Shown piece by piece: positions 24,082-36,950 of a stretch of 64,000 bases of DNA. The DNA is from Lotus japonicus (lineage: Eukaryota > Streptophyta > Magnoliopsida > Fabales > Fabaceae). Each line of letters begins with the position of its first letter. Position 1 is the stretch's first letter. Made by a program: the position numbers and the translations under genes. Below the pieces are notes generated by a model that was not told the DNA's origin, did not search any database, and saw nothing but the letters and a program-made list of their open reading frames with translations. The stretch lies in the NCBI RefSeq assembly GCF_012489685.1, contig NC_080042.1:82695897-82759896 (forward strand), given 5' to 3'.

Positions 24082-25392
24082 TTAATTCGTGCTTGAGTAG
24101 GTAACACTGCCACAGGCAATTCTTACTTTATCAAGCAAAGATTCATGGGGTTTCAATCCAGCTGCCTTCATCTGATACAGAAACTTAACAGCCTCAATGT
24201 ACAAACCATTCTCTAGGTAACCCATAAGCATGGCATTCCAACTATCAACATTCCTTTCACTTCGGCTCGTCTCAAAAACCTGTTTGGCATCTCTTAGCAA
24301 CCCACTTCTTCCATACATGGCTATCAAACTACACTGCACATAGTTATCAGAGGCCAACCCGAGTTTCATGGCATCAGCATGGACCTGTTCGCCACAGCGT
24401 CCATGATCCATCATTTTCCCACATGCCTTGAGAACACTGGAAAACGTATAAGTGTCCTTCTTTATTCCCTGCCTTCCCATCTCCTTGAAGTCATTAAAAA
24501 CCTCTGGGAAATCCATTTCCCTGCAACCGCTCACAATTTTAGCCGTCCAGGTTGACGTGTTATGCCGCGATAGTTTATTAAACACAGCGTTTGCATCTTT
24601 AACACACGTGAACCTCCCATAAAATCTGATCAAGGAGCTGCTGAGAAGCACATGGTCACAAGCGCCCAACTTTAACAACCATCCATGAACCTGCATCCCT
24701 AGAGGGATATTCTCAATGCAGGCACATGCCTTGAGAAGGCAAGCACAGATCCACGGAGGGAATTCCGACATGCCCAATTGGTGTAGCATGGCGAGAAAAA
24801 CATCTATGGCCTCCTCATAATCAGCATTGTCATAGTAAGCAATGAACAAGGTTGCCCACGAGTTGAAGTCTTTCACGGGCATTGCGTCGAACAGTTGGCA
24901 TGCATAGTCCAACAGACCGCACGAAACGAACATAACGAGAATTCGATTGATGAAGGACAAGGGGGGTTTGATTCCGCTGTGGGCGATGTGGGTGTGGAGC
25001 TCAATGGCGGTTTGTGGGTCAGGGGAAAGAGTGCATTCTTCGATCAAAGAGGTGTAGATGTCAATGGGTATAGGAAAAGGCAGAGCATCCATCAAATGCA
25101 AGATGTGTGAGGTTGTAGCTCCTTTTCTCTTCCTCTTCTTCTTTTTCTTCATATTATGATTGTTGTTGTCGTAGTAGTAGTAGTTGTCCCTACAAGGAGT
25201 GGGTTGAGGAGTGAGGGATGGTGAAGGAGTGTGAGGAGGGAAGAGAGAAAGGTTGTGTTTGGGGTTGGGGTTGCGGAGGAAGGGTAGTCGAAGGTGGTGG
25301 TGGTGGTGGTGGTTGGGAGGAGGACAAGTAGTTGGGTTGCTATCAGCAAAGCGGGTGGGTGCTGTTGGCGGCGGAGCAACGAGGAGTTCCAT
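24082..25392 (-). CDS. Pentatricopeptide repeat protein, probably organellar
   Basis: A single exon encodes 436 residues. PPR proteins are helical-repeat, sequence-specific RNA binders that edit, splice or stabilise plastid and mitochondrial transcripts. Repeat-like units are visible from about residue 110: YTSLIEECTLSPDP, NRILVMFVSCGLLDYACQLF, DFNSWATLFIAYYDNADYEE, LLKACACIENIPLGMQVHGW, SSLIRFYGRFTCVKDANAVF, FSSVLKACGKMMDHGRCGEQ and NAMLMGYLENGLYIEAVKF. The mix of lengths suggests the PLS subclass, but no E or DYW editing domain follows. The first 95 residues have Pro, His and Lys tracts, which may include a targeting peptide. It recalls Arabidopsis At1g31790 in size and order, from memory. 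It looks intact. Confidence 0.88.
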   Translation of the reverse strand: MELLVAPPPTAPTRFADSNPTTCPPPNHHHHHHLRLPFLRNPNPKHNLSLFPPHTPSPSLTPQPTPCRDNYYYYDNNNHNMKKKKKRKRKGATTSHILHLMDALPFPIPIDIYTSLIEECTLSPDPQTAIELHTHIAHSGIKPPLSFINRILVMFVSCGLLDYACQLFDAMPVKDFNSWATLFIAYYDNADYEEAIDVFLAMLHQLGMSEFPPWICACLLKACACIENIPLGMQVHGWLLKLGACDHVLLSSSLIRFYGRFTCVKDANAVFNKLSRHNTSTWTAKIVSGCREMDFPEVFNDFKEMGRQGIKKDTYTFSSVLKACGKMMDHGRCGEQVHADAMKLGLASDNYVQCSLIAMYGRSGLLRDAKQVFETSRSERNVDSWNAMLMGYLENGLYIEAVKFLYQMKAAGLKPHESLLDKVRIACGSVTYSSTN

Positions 25393-26435
25393 TTCTCAAC
25401 TGGATATAGTATACACACACAGACAACATAGGATTCACCCAACATGATATGTTATTCTTTCTGTCATCACAGTCTTTCCTTTTTGGGAACCTCCTGCCTA
25501 TTTTTTTTCAGATACACTTTATATAATAAAATAACATAAAGTTTTGACTTAAACACTCCTACAAGTCTAAATGATTTATAGGGTGACACTCTTGCAAGCT
25601 TGTAATTTCAGATTTTCATTGAACTCAATGTCAATTATATAGACATTGTTCACGGGGCATCAAGTGTATTATGGATTGGTTAGAAAAACGGGTGTAATGC
25701 GAAAAAGTGTTTAAATTAGGGTTTGCATAAGGAGTGAATTTAAAACTCACAAGATTAGGGTTTTTGATTTCTCCGAGGGTGGTCATTTGGGCTGCTTAGG
25801 GTTGTTGAGTTTGGTTCCACTTCTGATTCCAATTATTCTAATGGTCAATCTTCAATCTTCGATTGTGTTGTGATAAACCTTTTTGTACATGATAAACATG
25901 TTCGATGATCATGTATAGTATCTATTTGGAGTGATTTCTTGATGTTTGAGCTAAATATTTCACTATGTTGGTTAAATGAGAGTGAAAAGAGGAACAGACG
26001 ACGAGAATCTGAGAGGAAGGATGAGGCAGTGAAGTAACGGTGGCCAGAGAGAGTGGGGTGAATAGTGTGGAGGGAGGGAAGCGGGTGGGATTAAGAGTAT
26101 TTTTTGTTTTACTTTTGGTATTGGTGCTCCGGTAGACCAGTAGTTTATATGGTATGCGGAAGACAACACCCAATTTATATGACAAAATCTAAGTTAAGAG
26201 TTTTAAGTGCATGTTTAGAAAAATTAGAAGAAAAGAAAAAGAGCTTTGAAGCTTGGAGGAAAAAAAATAATCATCACATTTCTTAATTTGGTATACCAAA
26301 CACGAGACCAAACTCATCATCATATGATACAACAGAAGGACAAAATTGTTAGCTCTAGACATGAACAGTTTGCTCAACAAGTCTTGACTTTTGGTCTTCA
26401 ATACTGTAAAATATCACCAGCTGAGAAATGAGAAT
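25393..26435. other. Intergenic DNA, PPR promoter and JmjC gene 3' flank
   Basis: AT-rich sequence without recognised genes. Short open frames have no domain. It includes the probable PPR leader (right after 25392) and the probable 3' untranslated region of the JmjC gene. Confidence 0.35.
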
Positions 26436-28565
26436 TCATCTAGTGTCATAATCATCTTCTGCACCTGTATCTATCTCCTCAGACAATTTCTCATGCATCA
26501 ATGGACTTGGAGGAGAACGGTAATGAATAGATTGTAAGAAGTTGAAATAAGCATACTTTATGTCAAACTGCATATCATACCCTGCATAAAATATAACGTT
26601 AGTAAAAAATCTGATTAACATTGGTGATGGACCTGAAAAGAGAAGTATGTTTTTATGCTTACAATAATTTACTGCAATTGTCAATCCTCCATCATCTGAA
26701 CCCTGTCTAACATGATGGAACCACATACTTGGCCTGCATTAATTCAACCATGTCAGCACTCGCATTACTATATATACCGAAAGGAAGAACCATAAAAATT
26801 TGCTCTAAGAAGATTTTCAGGTCAAATAACAGATGTTCAATGTGAGAACACGAACACCATATACAGTGTATACTAATTGAATCCATCAAAAGAGTTTCAC
26901 TCACTTTTTGTCTGTACTCGTTCGATTGCACTGTTGACATGGTAACCAAACATAGATTATCTAAGGGGAGCTACCGGCATTTAAAACCTCTAGTTTAATT
27001 ACTTAACAGCCAAACATATAATGTAAAAGCATCGAAATTTTGCTTCGGCTCAGGGTTTGTAGCCTAAGTTACGTTTAATTCTCCTTGATGGACATTTAGG
27101 TTTCAAAATGTCAACCCAAACATGCTTAACACTTGGAAATAAACAGATCATATGTAGAGAATATCCAACTAAAGAAAACATAAGATCAAAACACATTAAC
27201 TTGATGCAAATGCAAAGCAAGGGACCTTACAAGTAGAGAACTTCGCCGGCCTTCACAGTGCACTCAAACGGCCGAGGGCCATTGAAGTACAAGGGAAACT
27301 TGGAAATCTCATCATCCAAGGTCTCTCGAGAAGGGTAAGGATCCACACTGCACCAAGGCACATATCTAGTTGGCTTCTCAAGCTCCAAATCAAACTCTCC
27401 AGTATCCTACAAACAAACCCACAACACCACAATGAAAATCCATTCCAAAAGTCAATACCTTTACTAGGAAATCCCACACCCCACCAACATATAAGAATCC
27501 AAATCTTCGGAATCAATCATGTTATGATCTTCTACACTAAATGAACATACAATTTGGTATATTGGTTTGCTCCCCTAAAGTTTCTGTATGCAAAAATTGG
27601 TCTCCAAAGATTAAACTTGTAATCTAATTGCCAATTCTAAATTGGTGCAATAAAGCTCCCGCTATGCGCGATGTTCAGGAGGGATCAGACTCACTTTGTG
27701 GATCAAATGTATGCGGTCTTACATTGCATTTTTGCAAAAGGCAAATTTCAGGACTCAAACCTATGACTAGGGCTCGAACATATGACTACAAAGTCACATG
27801 ACATTGTCGCGCCGAGCCTCGCCCTCTTAACAAATGACCAAATGAACACAAATAAGATCACAATGTTTCAATTTACTCAAAAGAAAATCATGGTGATGAA
27901 AATACCCAAGAATATTTGTAGGTTGCAGCAGGGTAATCACGAATGTACAATCGATGAACATCAGTGGGTGGCAACAGCAGGAAGTGCTTCTCTCCAGTGA
28001 CAACAGCGTAGAGATTCTCATAGTGATCCTTGTGGAAGGAGGTTTGAGACTGTTGTGTACCAATCCAGAGGTTAACAGCTTCCGGCTGGGCGCCGAAAGC
28101 TTCGGTGGCCCAACCGATATGGGGGTCACAGTCACCGGCGAGGGAAGAGTATTCAGAGCGAAAGCAATCGTTCTGCTGCTGGGCGTAGGCCACAAACTTG
28201 GAGGGGTGGGAGGAGGAGATGAGGTTGAGGGCGTCGGTGAAGGGCACGTGCTGCACGTGAGCAGAGGCGAAGCAGAGGGAGGTGGAGGGGTGGGGAGCGA
28301 GGGCGTCGGCGGCGCCGGTGGGGGTGAGGTGGAGGGAGACGGTGGAGGAGGAGAGGGTTTGGGAGAGGTAGGAGGGGTGGGTCCAGGAAGAGAGTGCTGG
28401 CCAGTGGGTGATGGCGTTGGAGATGATGCAGGGTTTGTTTGGGTTGATGAAGTTTCTGAGGAATTGGAGTGAGGTTGGTGGGGATTCTAGTCTTTCTACT
28501 CTACCACTGTTTCCCAAGCTCAGTTCCCTCACTTCACTCCATAGTTCCTCTATCTCCTCCTTCAT
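26436..28565 (-). CDS. JMJ32: JmjC-domain oxygenase, JMJ32/JMJD7 type
   Basis: Exons on the minus strand are 28565-27906, 27406-27231, 26733-26663 and 26581-26436. They join in frame with GT-AG introns to give 350 residues. JmjC proteins are Fe(II)/2-oxoglutarate oxygenases. Arabidopsis JMJ32 was reported as an H3K27 demethylase acting with JMJ30 on FLC, while animal JMJD7 hydroxylates a lysine of DRG GTPases. Which activity applies here cannot be read from sequence. The cupin domain spans about residues 35-320. The iron-binding HxD is H178/D180 in SFHKDHYENLYAV, and the distal histidine is in SMWFHHVRQ (H285 or H286). WCSVDPYPS and YNFLQSIHY-like ends are typical of the subgroup. Length matches the plant family (about 345). 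The next gene upstream on the same strand is RUS1-like, an order I recall from Arabidopsis. Confidence 0.92.
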
Positions 28566-29586
28566 GGTGTTGATGTTATGTGATGGATCAAACTTGGAAT
28601 GAGATTATCTATATATGCTTGCTTGCATTGCATCTTCCTTTTGAATTGGCAAGAAATATTTCCCACTTTTGGTTTGAGAATGCATTTGATCATAGGGGAG
28701 CATAAAGGTACCTTTGATTATGGGGTCATATTCTGGGGAGGATCAGAAATCAGGAACACTCCCCACTTTTGGTTTTAAAATGCATTTGATCTTATTCTGG
28801 GGGGGGGGGGGGGGGGGGAACAGAAATCAGAGGCCATTTGACAGCTTGATTATTCATCGTTCAAGAAGTGTTTTTCTTTTTTAGTAGATAATAATTCCTA
28901 TATGAAAATCTGTAAGAGAAAGTGTCTATGATGGTAACTCTTGTTTAACAGATATCTTCCACGATTGTCAATGTCGTTTAGGCCGAGAACATTCACATCT
29001 TAATGGACTAGGTTCCCAGCAAGTGTTCTTTCTTCGCACAATCTCATTATTGTTTGCGAAACATACACTGATAATGAATGGCAAGAAGGCAGTTGCAGCA
29101 CAAAGGCAATCTAAAATGGTTTAGGAACATCAAATTTGTGAACAAAATGCATTTGTGTGGGATTTAGTGCTAAATACATGTATTAGATACAAATAAACAA
29201 AAGCTTGATATTTAGATGCACATCTTAATCTTAAACTATAAACAATTGCTCTGAACTGTACGCGGGTGCAATCAATCTCCCTAGTAAAAGTGGTCACTGT
29301 TCCCAATTATTTGACCCTTTCTGGGTCATCCATTCATTGAAATAGACAACAGGTAGCCAAATTGGCATATTTGGCTTGTGGTTTTTGTCACACTATGTAG
29401 CTTCAACTATCTGTAGTTGTCTTTTCGCCATTAAACCCATTGAGTTGCATGTTTTGCAGCATGGGATGTGCTGCTTAACAACAATGGCAAAGACCCAACC
29501 AGGGCTCTTGATCTCCAAAGATATCTCCAAATTGCTTCCTCATAGAAAACAATGCAGCCATGCAAAACCACCAGCCATTCACCGTG
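28566..29586. other. JmjC promoter and RUS1 3' flank
   Basis: No gene is recognised. The stretch contains a tandem duplication with a 20-G homopolymer (28799-28818) and otherwise AT-rich sequence leading to the RUS1 stop. Confidence 0.4.
28655..28835. repeat. Tandem duplication with a run of 20 G
   Basis: CCCACTTTTGGTTTGAGAATGC near 28660 recurs near 28763, and ATTCTGGGG...CAGAAATCAG near 28731 recurs near 28794. In the second unit the G run has grown to 20 (28799-28818). On the JmjC coding strand this is a C run about 235-255 bases upstream of its ATG. Confidence 0.75.
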
Positions 29587-32500
29587 TTAGCTACTCGCTG
29601 AGGATGTCGTGTCACCTAGACGAATTCTAGTAGGCAAAGGTCTTGCAATAAGCCCATCCATGATCCAGCCTACTGATTCTCCATCGTTTCTAACATGCTT
29701 GAATTCCCTTTCCGCATACTCCAGAGATATGTGCAGCCTCCCACCGGGCTTCGAATCATTAAGTGTTCCTCTTCCTCCAATTCCCGCGTTCTTCTCTAAC
29801 CAATAAAGGTAATTGACCTGAAACAATGCCTTGAGCATGTCTAGCTGTGAACAGTTTTCTTTAAGCACCACCTGAATCATGAAAATGTATTAGTAATGAT
29901 CCCAACCATTTGAAAAGTAAACACAGAAACAGAACAAAGAGCAGCAGAAAAGGGAATACTACAAAATATAAATGAATCGTTTAGCCATCGGCAAGCCTCC
30001 AATCAACAAATAAAATCAAGGTCTCTTTGTTTCAGTGCATTAAAGATCCCATTCATTTGGACCTCCGCTCCATGTAAGTTTGTTAACCTTAACTCCACAA
30101 AAGATGATACTCAAAAAGAAAATGAAAAGTGAATGATAGCACTTGAAAGTCCTTGTAAAATTGCTTTCAGATAAGTAAGGAGAAAGTTTGTCCTTCTAAT
30201 TCATAAATATTGCATTCATTTTTTTAATTTTAAAGAAATCTTCAATTTAACAAAGAAAAAACTCTTGAGCAAAACTACACACAATCAAGACATAAATGTG
30301 TGTGAAAAGCACGTCTTCCCCACTCGACTTGTTAGACAATCAAGAAACTCGGACAAGAACAATCCAATCAAAATGAAAGTGAATATGTCTGTGAACTTAC
30401 ACAGAACTTCCCCATGTGCTCGGACAAGATGTAGCCTTCGTTTTTATAAAGCGCAAAGAGAGCAAGCACATCCTCCTTGCTGTTGATAATTTCACTGAGC
30501 TTGGATCCAAGCTGCAGACGTTGTTCAATTTCTCCAGCTGCATCCTTTGCTTCAGATGATACAAAATTTGATTGTACCTATTACACAAGTTAACAGGCTA
30601 TAATACATACAAATCAGCATAAAGCATGATAAAAATGATTTCTGATACTTTTCCAGCCTTGTAACTAGCCAAATTAATTGATGCATGATATGATGTCATT
30701 GTAGATAGGGCAAGTCCCACATGTCTTCTATCTAATACTTCCTCGAGTTACTCAGTATTTACAGTCAGTGGTGACGAGCATAAAATATTACCATAGATAG
30801 GGCAAGTCCCACATTCAATCCACATCTAGAAAAGCAGCAAAGAAAGAATGAAGTAGTATAGAACAATGACCATATTAACTCCAAAAAATTACAAAAGAGC
30901 CCTACCGCACAAGTTATCATAGCAAGAGCTAGATGGACATATGTGACCTGACACTCCCTAGACTCAACTGAGCAGAACTATTAGAGAGGGCCAGAAAGAA
31001 ACTCAAGATTTCATAAACCATTGCAAAAATAAATAAATTGAATTTTAGAATGCAGCAAAGTTACAAACAAAGATCAACTCACTTTGCTTGCAAAAGTTGC
31101 ATTCAATATGGGTACAGCTGGAAATAGTGGCTCTTCATTATTGACCTCTTTAACTGGGGGCGCCTGGCCACTCAGTAGATACTCACTGAAAACCAAGCCT
31201 GTTAAAATAAAAAATAATAACGTATTAAGTTTTGACCCTTTGACAAACAATTCAAACCCTGGAAGCATTTCCAGGTTTCCAAGTTCACCAACAATTGATT
31301 GTGAAAACATTTATAAGACTACTGCAAAATGCAACCTATAAGACCTTCCAAGATTCGACCATGAAATTAAACTTCCATAGAAGAGACAACATGTCAAAAT
31401 ATTTACTGTTTCATCATCAACAGTATAAACTAAATTTATTGTATAGTAACAGAACACAGCTCCAACATGAATGTGTGCGAGTGACTGGAGGAGAGATCAG
31501 AACTTACTTGCACGATAGGGATTTAGAGTCCGTAGCTGAATGGACTGATATGACTTCAGATTGCAGTACATGTGGATCCAAGTTATAACACTAAATGAAG
31601 CAAGAACAAGAGGTGTGGAGGAGCCTATGCAGTTACCCAAACCTATACCGAGCGCAATTCCGATGAACCTGCTTGCCATTCCTTGGACTTCACCTTTAGC
31701 AATTACCTAAAATTTACAATTATTTTCAGAGAGACAAAAATATAAATGACAAGCATCACAAACATGTGTGAAATGGATACTCAATAAATCATGCCACTTG
31801 AGGTAGTAGTAGTAGATGGAGATCTTCTAAATTAACTCATAGACGTGTATATTGTGCTGCAACGTTAAATCAGTACTCCTATATGATCAAAGTGAAAAGG
31901 ATCCATTTTTCACCTCAGCAAAATTCCTTTGAGCAGCAAAACCAGCAAAGAAACAGCTCCTCGTAGAAGCCTGTGAAAAAAAAAATCAGCTTTAAGTTTC
32001 AATTTGTTCACACCTAAATTGTTCAATATTCTCAAAGCAAATAAATGAGACATAGGAACGGAAGTCACCTAAGTCAACAGCTGATGCCAGATAGAGAGAC
32101 ATAAAAAGATATATTTGTGATATTCGCCCGCCCCCATCACACATGAAAGTGTTTAGTATTAACTTTCATTAAGTCATTTAATTTGCGAATAACACGGCTT
32201 TGGTAGCATTTGATAGACATGTTAGAATAAGGTGAAACGTAATGTGTGGTTTTTGTTTTACGATGATGTATTTTAAAAAACAAAACGTACATAGTTGGAC
32301 ATGAAGTTAAATAGTCAAACATTTTAGTTTCCACTAAAAAGAGTGAATGAAACCTAGGAGAGCAAAACAAAACAAAAGCATTCTATTTCATATTGTCTGC
32401 AAGACAAATCTACCTAAAAGTTGAAATTAAACAACATCAAAGGGAAAGCAAACCATGCAGATTGAAAATATAAGCAGTTCAGTTAAAAAAATTCATATCA

Positions 32501-33717
32501 TTGGGGAGCAGTTACTTGAAGATCAATTCTGGAAACAAACAGATGAATCAGAATGAAATGCAAGTGAACAAGGCCACTCAGTGGTTAAATAACAACAACC
32601 ATTTTCTACATATCATTATACTTAAACTTTCCTGATTTTAATAACCTCAGTATTTACTAAAACTATTAAGCTCATACATACACGATACACCTCAATAATG
32701 AAATTGAATCACTAAGGCCTGGAATCAATAATGCACAAACACCTCAATTCTTCACATACTAAAAATTGTCATCACCTGAATCAACGAAGCCGCGGAGCGA
32801 GACGCCCCAGCCACAGCACCAATGGGCACAAAAAGATGAGGGAAAGCAGGAGTACACATCTCCAAACCAAAAGCAGCATTTTCAAGAAGATCAGCAAACA
32901 ATCTCCACCCTTTTGGGTTAACATCAAAATGGCGACCGAAATCCGACAACAGGATCTTACTGAGGTACCCAATTCCATCCTTGAGCACCCAATTGATGGC
33001 AGCAGCAGTAGGAATAGCCCCTTTCCCCAATCCAACAGCAAACAGCAATGACTGTGTTGCCAGCACCCCACTAACCTGGCAAGCAACACCTTGAACTCCT
33101 CTCCACAATGAATACTCCAAGTAATCACTGGTCACACTGTTGGGATACCCTTCAGGAAGCATCAACCGTACCAAGAGGTCCCTGCACTTGAACCACAGAA
33201 AGCTTGGAAGTTGTGAAGGGTTCAGGGATGATAGTTCAGAGATCAAGCTGGGTTGTGAGGGAACAAAAGTGTCCTTCGTGTGATCAGTGATAAGCTTGGT
33301 CAGGTTGCCACCTTTGACTTCCCAGACGAGAGTTTCATCGTCGTTAGAAGAATGGGTTTTTGCCAGTGCGAGTTTGGCAAGGAAGAGATGGCAGAAACAG
33401 CATACAGCGGAAGAGAAGAGCAAGGAGATGAAGAGGGTGTGAAGGGGACCTGAAGAAGAAGAATCGGAATCGTCGGAGTCAAAGGGGTAACCCCAGTAGC
33501 CACCATTGTTGTTGTTATTGTTGTTGTTGCTGTTACCACCGCCGCTGCCGCCGTGTGAGAAGAGGGGAAGGGCTGAAATGCGAAAGGGGTGAGAAGGGGT
33601 GAGTTGTTTGGACGGAAAACGGGCGGCGGAGAAATGGGGTGATTGAGGCGGCGGTGCACGGTGGCGGAGGGGGAGTGAGGTGAGAAGGGAAGAGGAGATG
33701 CAGGTGGTGCAACCCAT
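29587..33717 (-). CDS. RUS1: Root UVB sensitive 1-like protein (DUF647), plastid
   Basis: Six minus-strand exons, 33717-32776, 31970-31914, 31706-31508, 31198-31083, 30577-30401 and 29871-29587, join in frame to 591 residues. RUS1 in Arabidopsis is a plastid protein needed for normal root growth under low UV-B; with RUS2 it affects auxin and vitamin B6-related responses. Its biochemical activity is unknown. Residues 1-50 look like a transit peptide. A Gly/Asn-rich stretch (57-73) precedes a hydrophobic segment at about 92-116. The DUF647 core runs from about 180, with [38 protein letters not shown] and [20 protein letters not shown]. Exon 3 holds [18 protein letters not shown], and the C terminus ends [15 protein letters not shown]. 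Length fits RUS1 (about 600) rather than shorter RUS2-6. It appears intact. Confidence 0.93.
30703..30812. repeat. Short direct repeat in RUS1 intron 4
   Basis: TAGATAGGGCAAGTCCCACA occurs at about 30703 and again at about 30793, 90 bases apart. This may be the remains of a small insertion; its origin is not recognised. Confidence 0.4.
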
Positions 33718-36700
33718 GTTGGGTGCAGCGAAGCCACTTGGTTCCGGCGCAGGGAGTTGAATTGAAATTGAAGGTCAAAGCATGGGAAACAGAGGATTCA
33801 AGGTACCACGTTGAATATCGGACCTTGGTAAACCCTAACCGGGTATGGACTCAATCCAAGATGAATCCGATTTGCTCAATAGTAAAAATGGAAAATTTAT
33901 TTGGTGTCATCTCGACTTCTATTCATGTCATTCTTGTACATACCGCACTTTAAATTGAAGTAACTAGTCTTGACAAGTCTTAGTGGTGGACTAGTAACCC
34001 TTGTCAAGGTGAGGATTCATGATGGCTACTAACCTTCGTCAGTCAAGCATACCTTGGATGTTTTCCCAATTGGGTACGATTGAGGCAACGATGATCGAAC
34101 CGATCAGGACGAGATGTAGATCCAAGGACTTGACAAAAACCAACTTGTTAGCTATCCTTCAAGATGGTGGCCTAATTAACCCTACGATATGCACTAACCC
34201 TTGATTCATGTCACATCAAAGACAGATTCATTAGCTATCTCAATCACGATCTCGATACTCGATGAGGTATGCCACACACAATAGTTTGCAGAGGCATCGG
34301 TTAGAGTTAGAGTCAAGGAAATCCAACGACGCCAAAATAACAATTCAATTACTTATTTTTGGATGATATTATAACTAGCTCTATTAGGCCTAAATTCAAT
34401 GAATTAAGGGTAAATAAAATTAACAAGCACTAATTACAAGCACAAAATATTCATTCATTAAATTATAATAATTACGACTACATGATAATATGAAGGGATA
34501 CACTTTCATCAGACCAAACCTCATTCTCTCACCAAACTCAACATGGGTGTCTTTGTTGTGCCATACATAGTTGTACTCAACGCATGGAGTGACCTTTGCG
34601 TGAAAGAGAAATATGGAGTTTGTGATCACGTGGAACTATAATATGGTCGTTGTTCCACAAGATAACGCCTACAAAGAGCACAAATCACAACTATTTCCAC
34701 TATGAAATTGACCGACCACATTCGATTCCGTAGCAGAAATGTTTGCGACCTCAGTCCATGGTAAGTGACACCGTATGGAACAACTTGTTCACATTATACT
34801 AACACATGATTACAAACACAATCTTCCTATCTACACAGAGATAACTTAAGGAGTTCTGTAAAACTACCTAGCACAACAACAACGCCCCAGGGGAGTTTGG
34901 GGAGGACAAATATGAGATTTTGTTGGAATAAAGTGTCTTCACGGATAACTCCAGTTTTCATGTACACTTAATGATTATAATATAATGAATGGATTTCTTG
35001 GAGAGAGCTTTATTATGATCAATATTTTTTTGTGGTTTTTGAGAAGATATATTTCTTGTATTTTTATGAAATTTTTGTAGGATTTTGGGTTTTTATAATA
35101 GATAGAAATAATTTAAAACTAAATAAATATGTAAAGTGATATAAAATTGAACAAATATTTAAAGAGTAATATACAAAAATAATAAAAAATAAAGAAAAAA
35201 TGGGGTGTAAATCTTACCTCCAAATAAACTCTTATGATGATTTTAACCGCGTAAGTCGTAGCGCCACAACAATCATCAAAAAAATTAGACTATAGCACAA
35301 GTTGAGTTATCCATAATGGATATGTAAAAAAATTTAAGTAGGGTGCAAACTACATGTTTTCACAATAATTCTGAGTAGTCAAATTCAAAACACTCAAAGA
35401 GGTATAAAATCTAAGAATTTGATAAGATTTTCTTGAATGAAAAGCATGTGAATGAGCTCCTTTCATATAAAGGTAAGAGAAGGAAGAGTAGAGAAAATTT
35501 TCCAATGTGGGACTAATAAGAGTTGATCAATTGGTGACTTTGATTTAAAATTTTACATTTTTTTTATAATTTAACTATTCAAACATTGAAATTACGTCTA
35601 ACTATTTCTCCGAATAATTATAAGTGATAATATTATCTCTTTACATCCCACAAATTTTACACAAAACAAACATCTACAACTTTAGATTTGAATCACTGTT
35701 TACACTTCAATAAACATGTTGGGACAACCTTTTTTTGTTTTGTTTTTTAAGCCATACTGTCCTAGAAGACATTTAAGTTAGCTCTTGAAGTTCATAGTAG
35801 TTTTGTTTTTTTACATTCATTTTAAATTTACATGAAGACAAAAATCACTGCGAAATCAATTACTTCCTCCATTTCAACCATTCATTATGAAGGAAATGGA
35901 GTATGTCATGTGAAATAACACACTCAAAAAGTCTTTTAAGGTGTTCCCAAAACTATGGCTTTACCAACCACTTTTTGATCAAGCTTAAGTTTCTTGTTGC
36001 AATTTGGACCACTCACTCGATGAGCAAAGATTGTTGCCTCGTCTTTCTCATGCTTGTCTTAATTGCTATGGATGAGATTCTCATAGCTTGCACTGTTCTA
36101 GTTGTTGGGCGTGGGGTTATAACTCACAGTCCTAAGCTTGGTTTCCAGTAACTTCTCACGATTTTGTTAAGGTATGAAACCAAGGACATCGTAACTGTTG
36201 TAGTTGCATAATGTAGCTCTAAAATATTCATTTTTGTGTCCATCCTCGTGAATCTTATAATTACACACTAATTGAATCGATCCAACTTATCACCATGTCC
36301 TTCTTCGATCAATCTCTACAATTATTTACTTTATCTTTTACATTCTACAGGCCCTAGCTGGCACCGACAGAAAAATAGCTGCGTGCAGCATTTAGATATA
36401 TTGATTTATTTATTTACATTTTTGCATACCATTTCGTCTTTTATTCCAAATGGATTCATTTCAATTTCCATTGTTTACATACATTTGGAGACAATATGCC
36501 ATTAGCCCATTACCAGGAGTAATAATTTACATTCTTTGAGACAATTTCCATTGTTTTCTCGGACTCATGACATATTGATTGTGTTTTCTCTACTAGGATC
36601 CTAGTAGGATCCTAATCTAACTAGCATTCAACCTAAATGAAACCATTTTTATGAGTAAGTTTTGGCCAGAGAACATATATCCTCAATGAAAGAGTTAATT

Positions 36701-36730
36701 CTCTCGATAAAGGGGTTTTACATAATATTA

Positions 36731-36950
36731 TGATGACTTAATTGCACATTTGGTTCCTCAATTTTGTCTTTCATGTGAAAATTGTTTTCCAACTATGCAA
36801 TTAGCAAAAATCGTCCTGAAAGTTTACACCTCACTGTTGTCTTCATAGGGATGATTTTTGCTAATTTTATTTTATAATTAAGGTACGATTTTCACAAAAA
36901 AGACAAAGTTAGAGGATCAAATGTGCAATTAAGCTAAAATTAGTATGAGG
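36731..36950. repeat. MITE with TAATTGCACATTTG inverted ends
   Basis: CTTAATTGCACATTTGGTTCC at the left mirrors ATCAAATGTGCAATTAAG at the right, and the arms continue inward as TTTGTCTTTCATGTGAAAAT and its approximate inverse. Size is about 220 bases. The ends resemble the TTAATTGCACTTTTCATCC ends of the MULE-like element at 57629-59150. Confidence 0.6.

Noticed and set aside
27954..28472. 172-residue Gly/Val/Glu-rich plus-strand frame
   Set aside because: Antisense shadow of JmjC exon 1.
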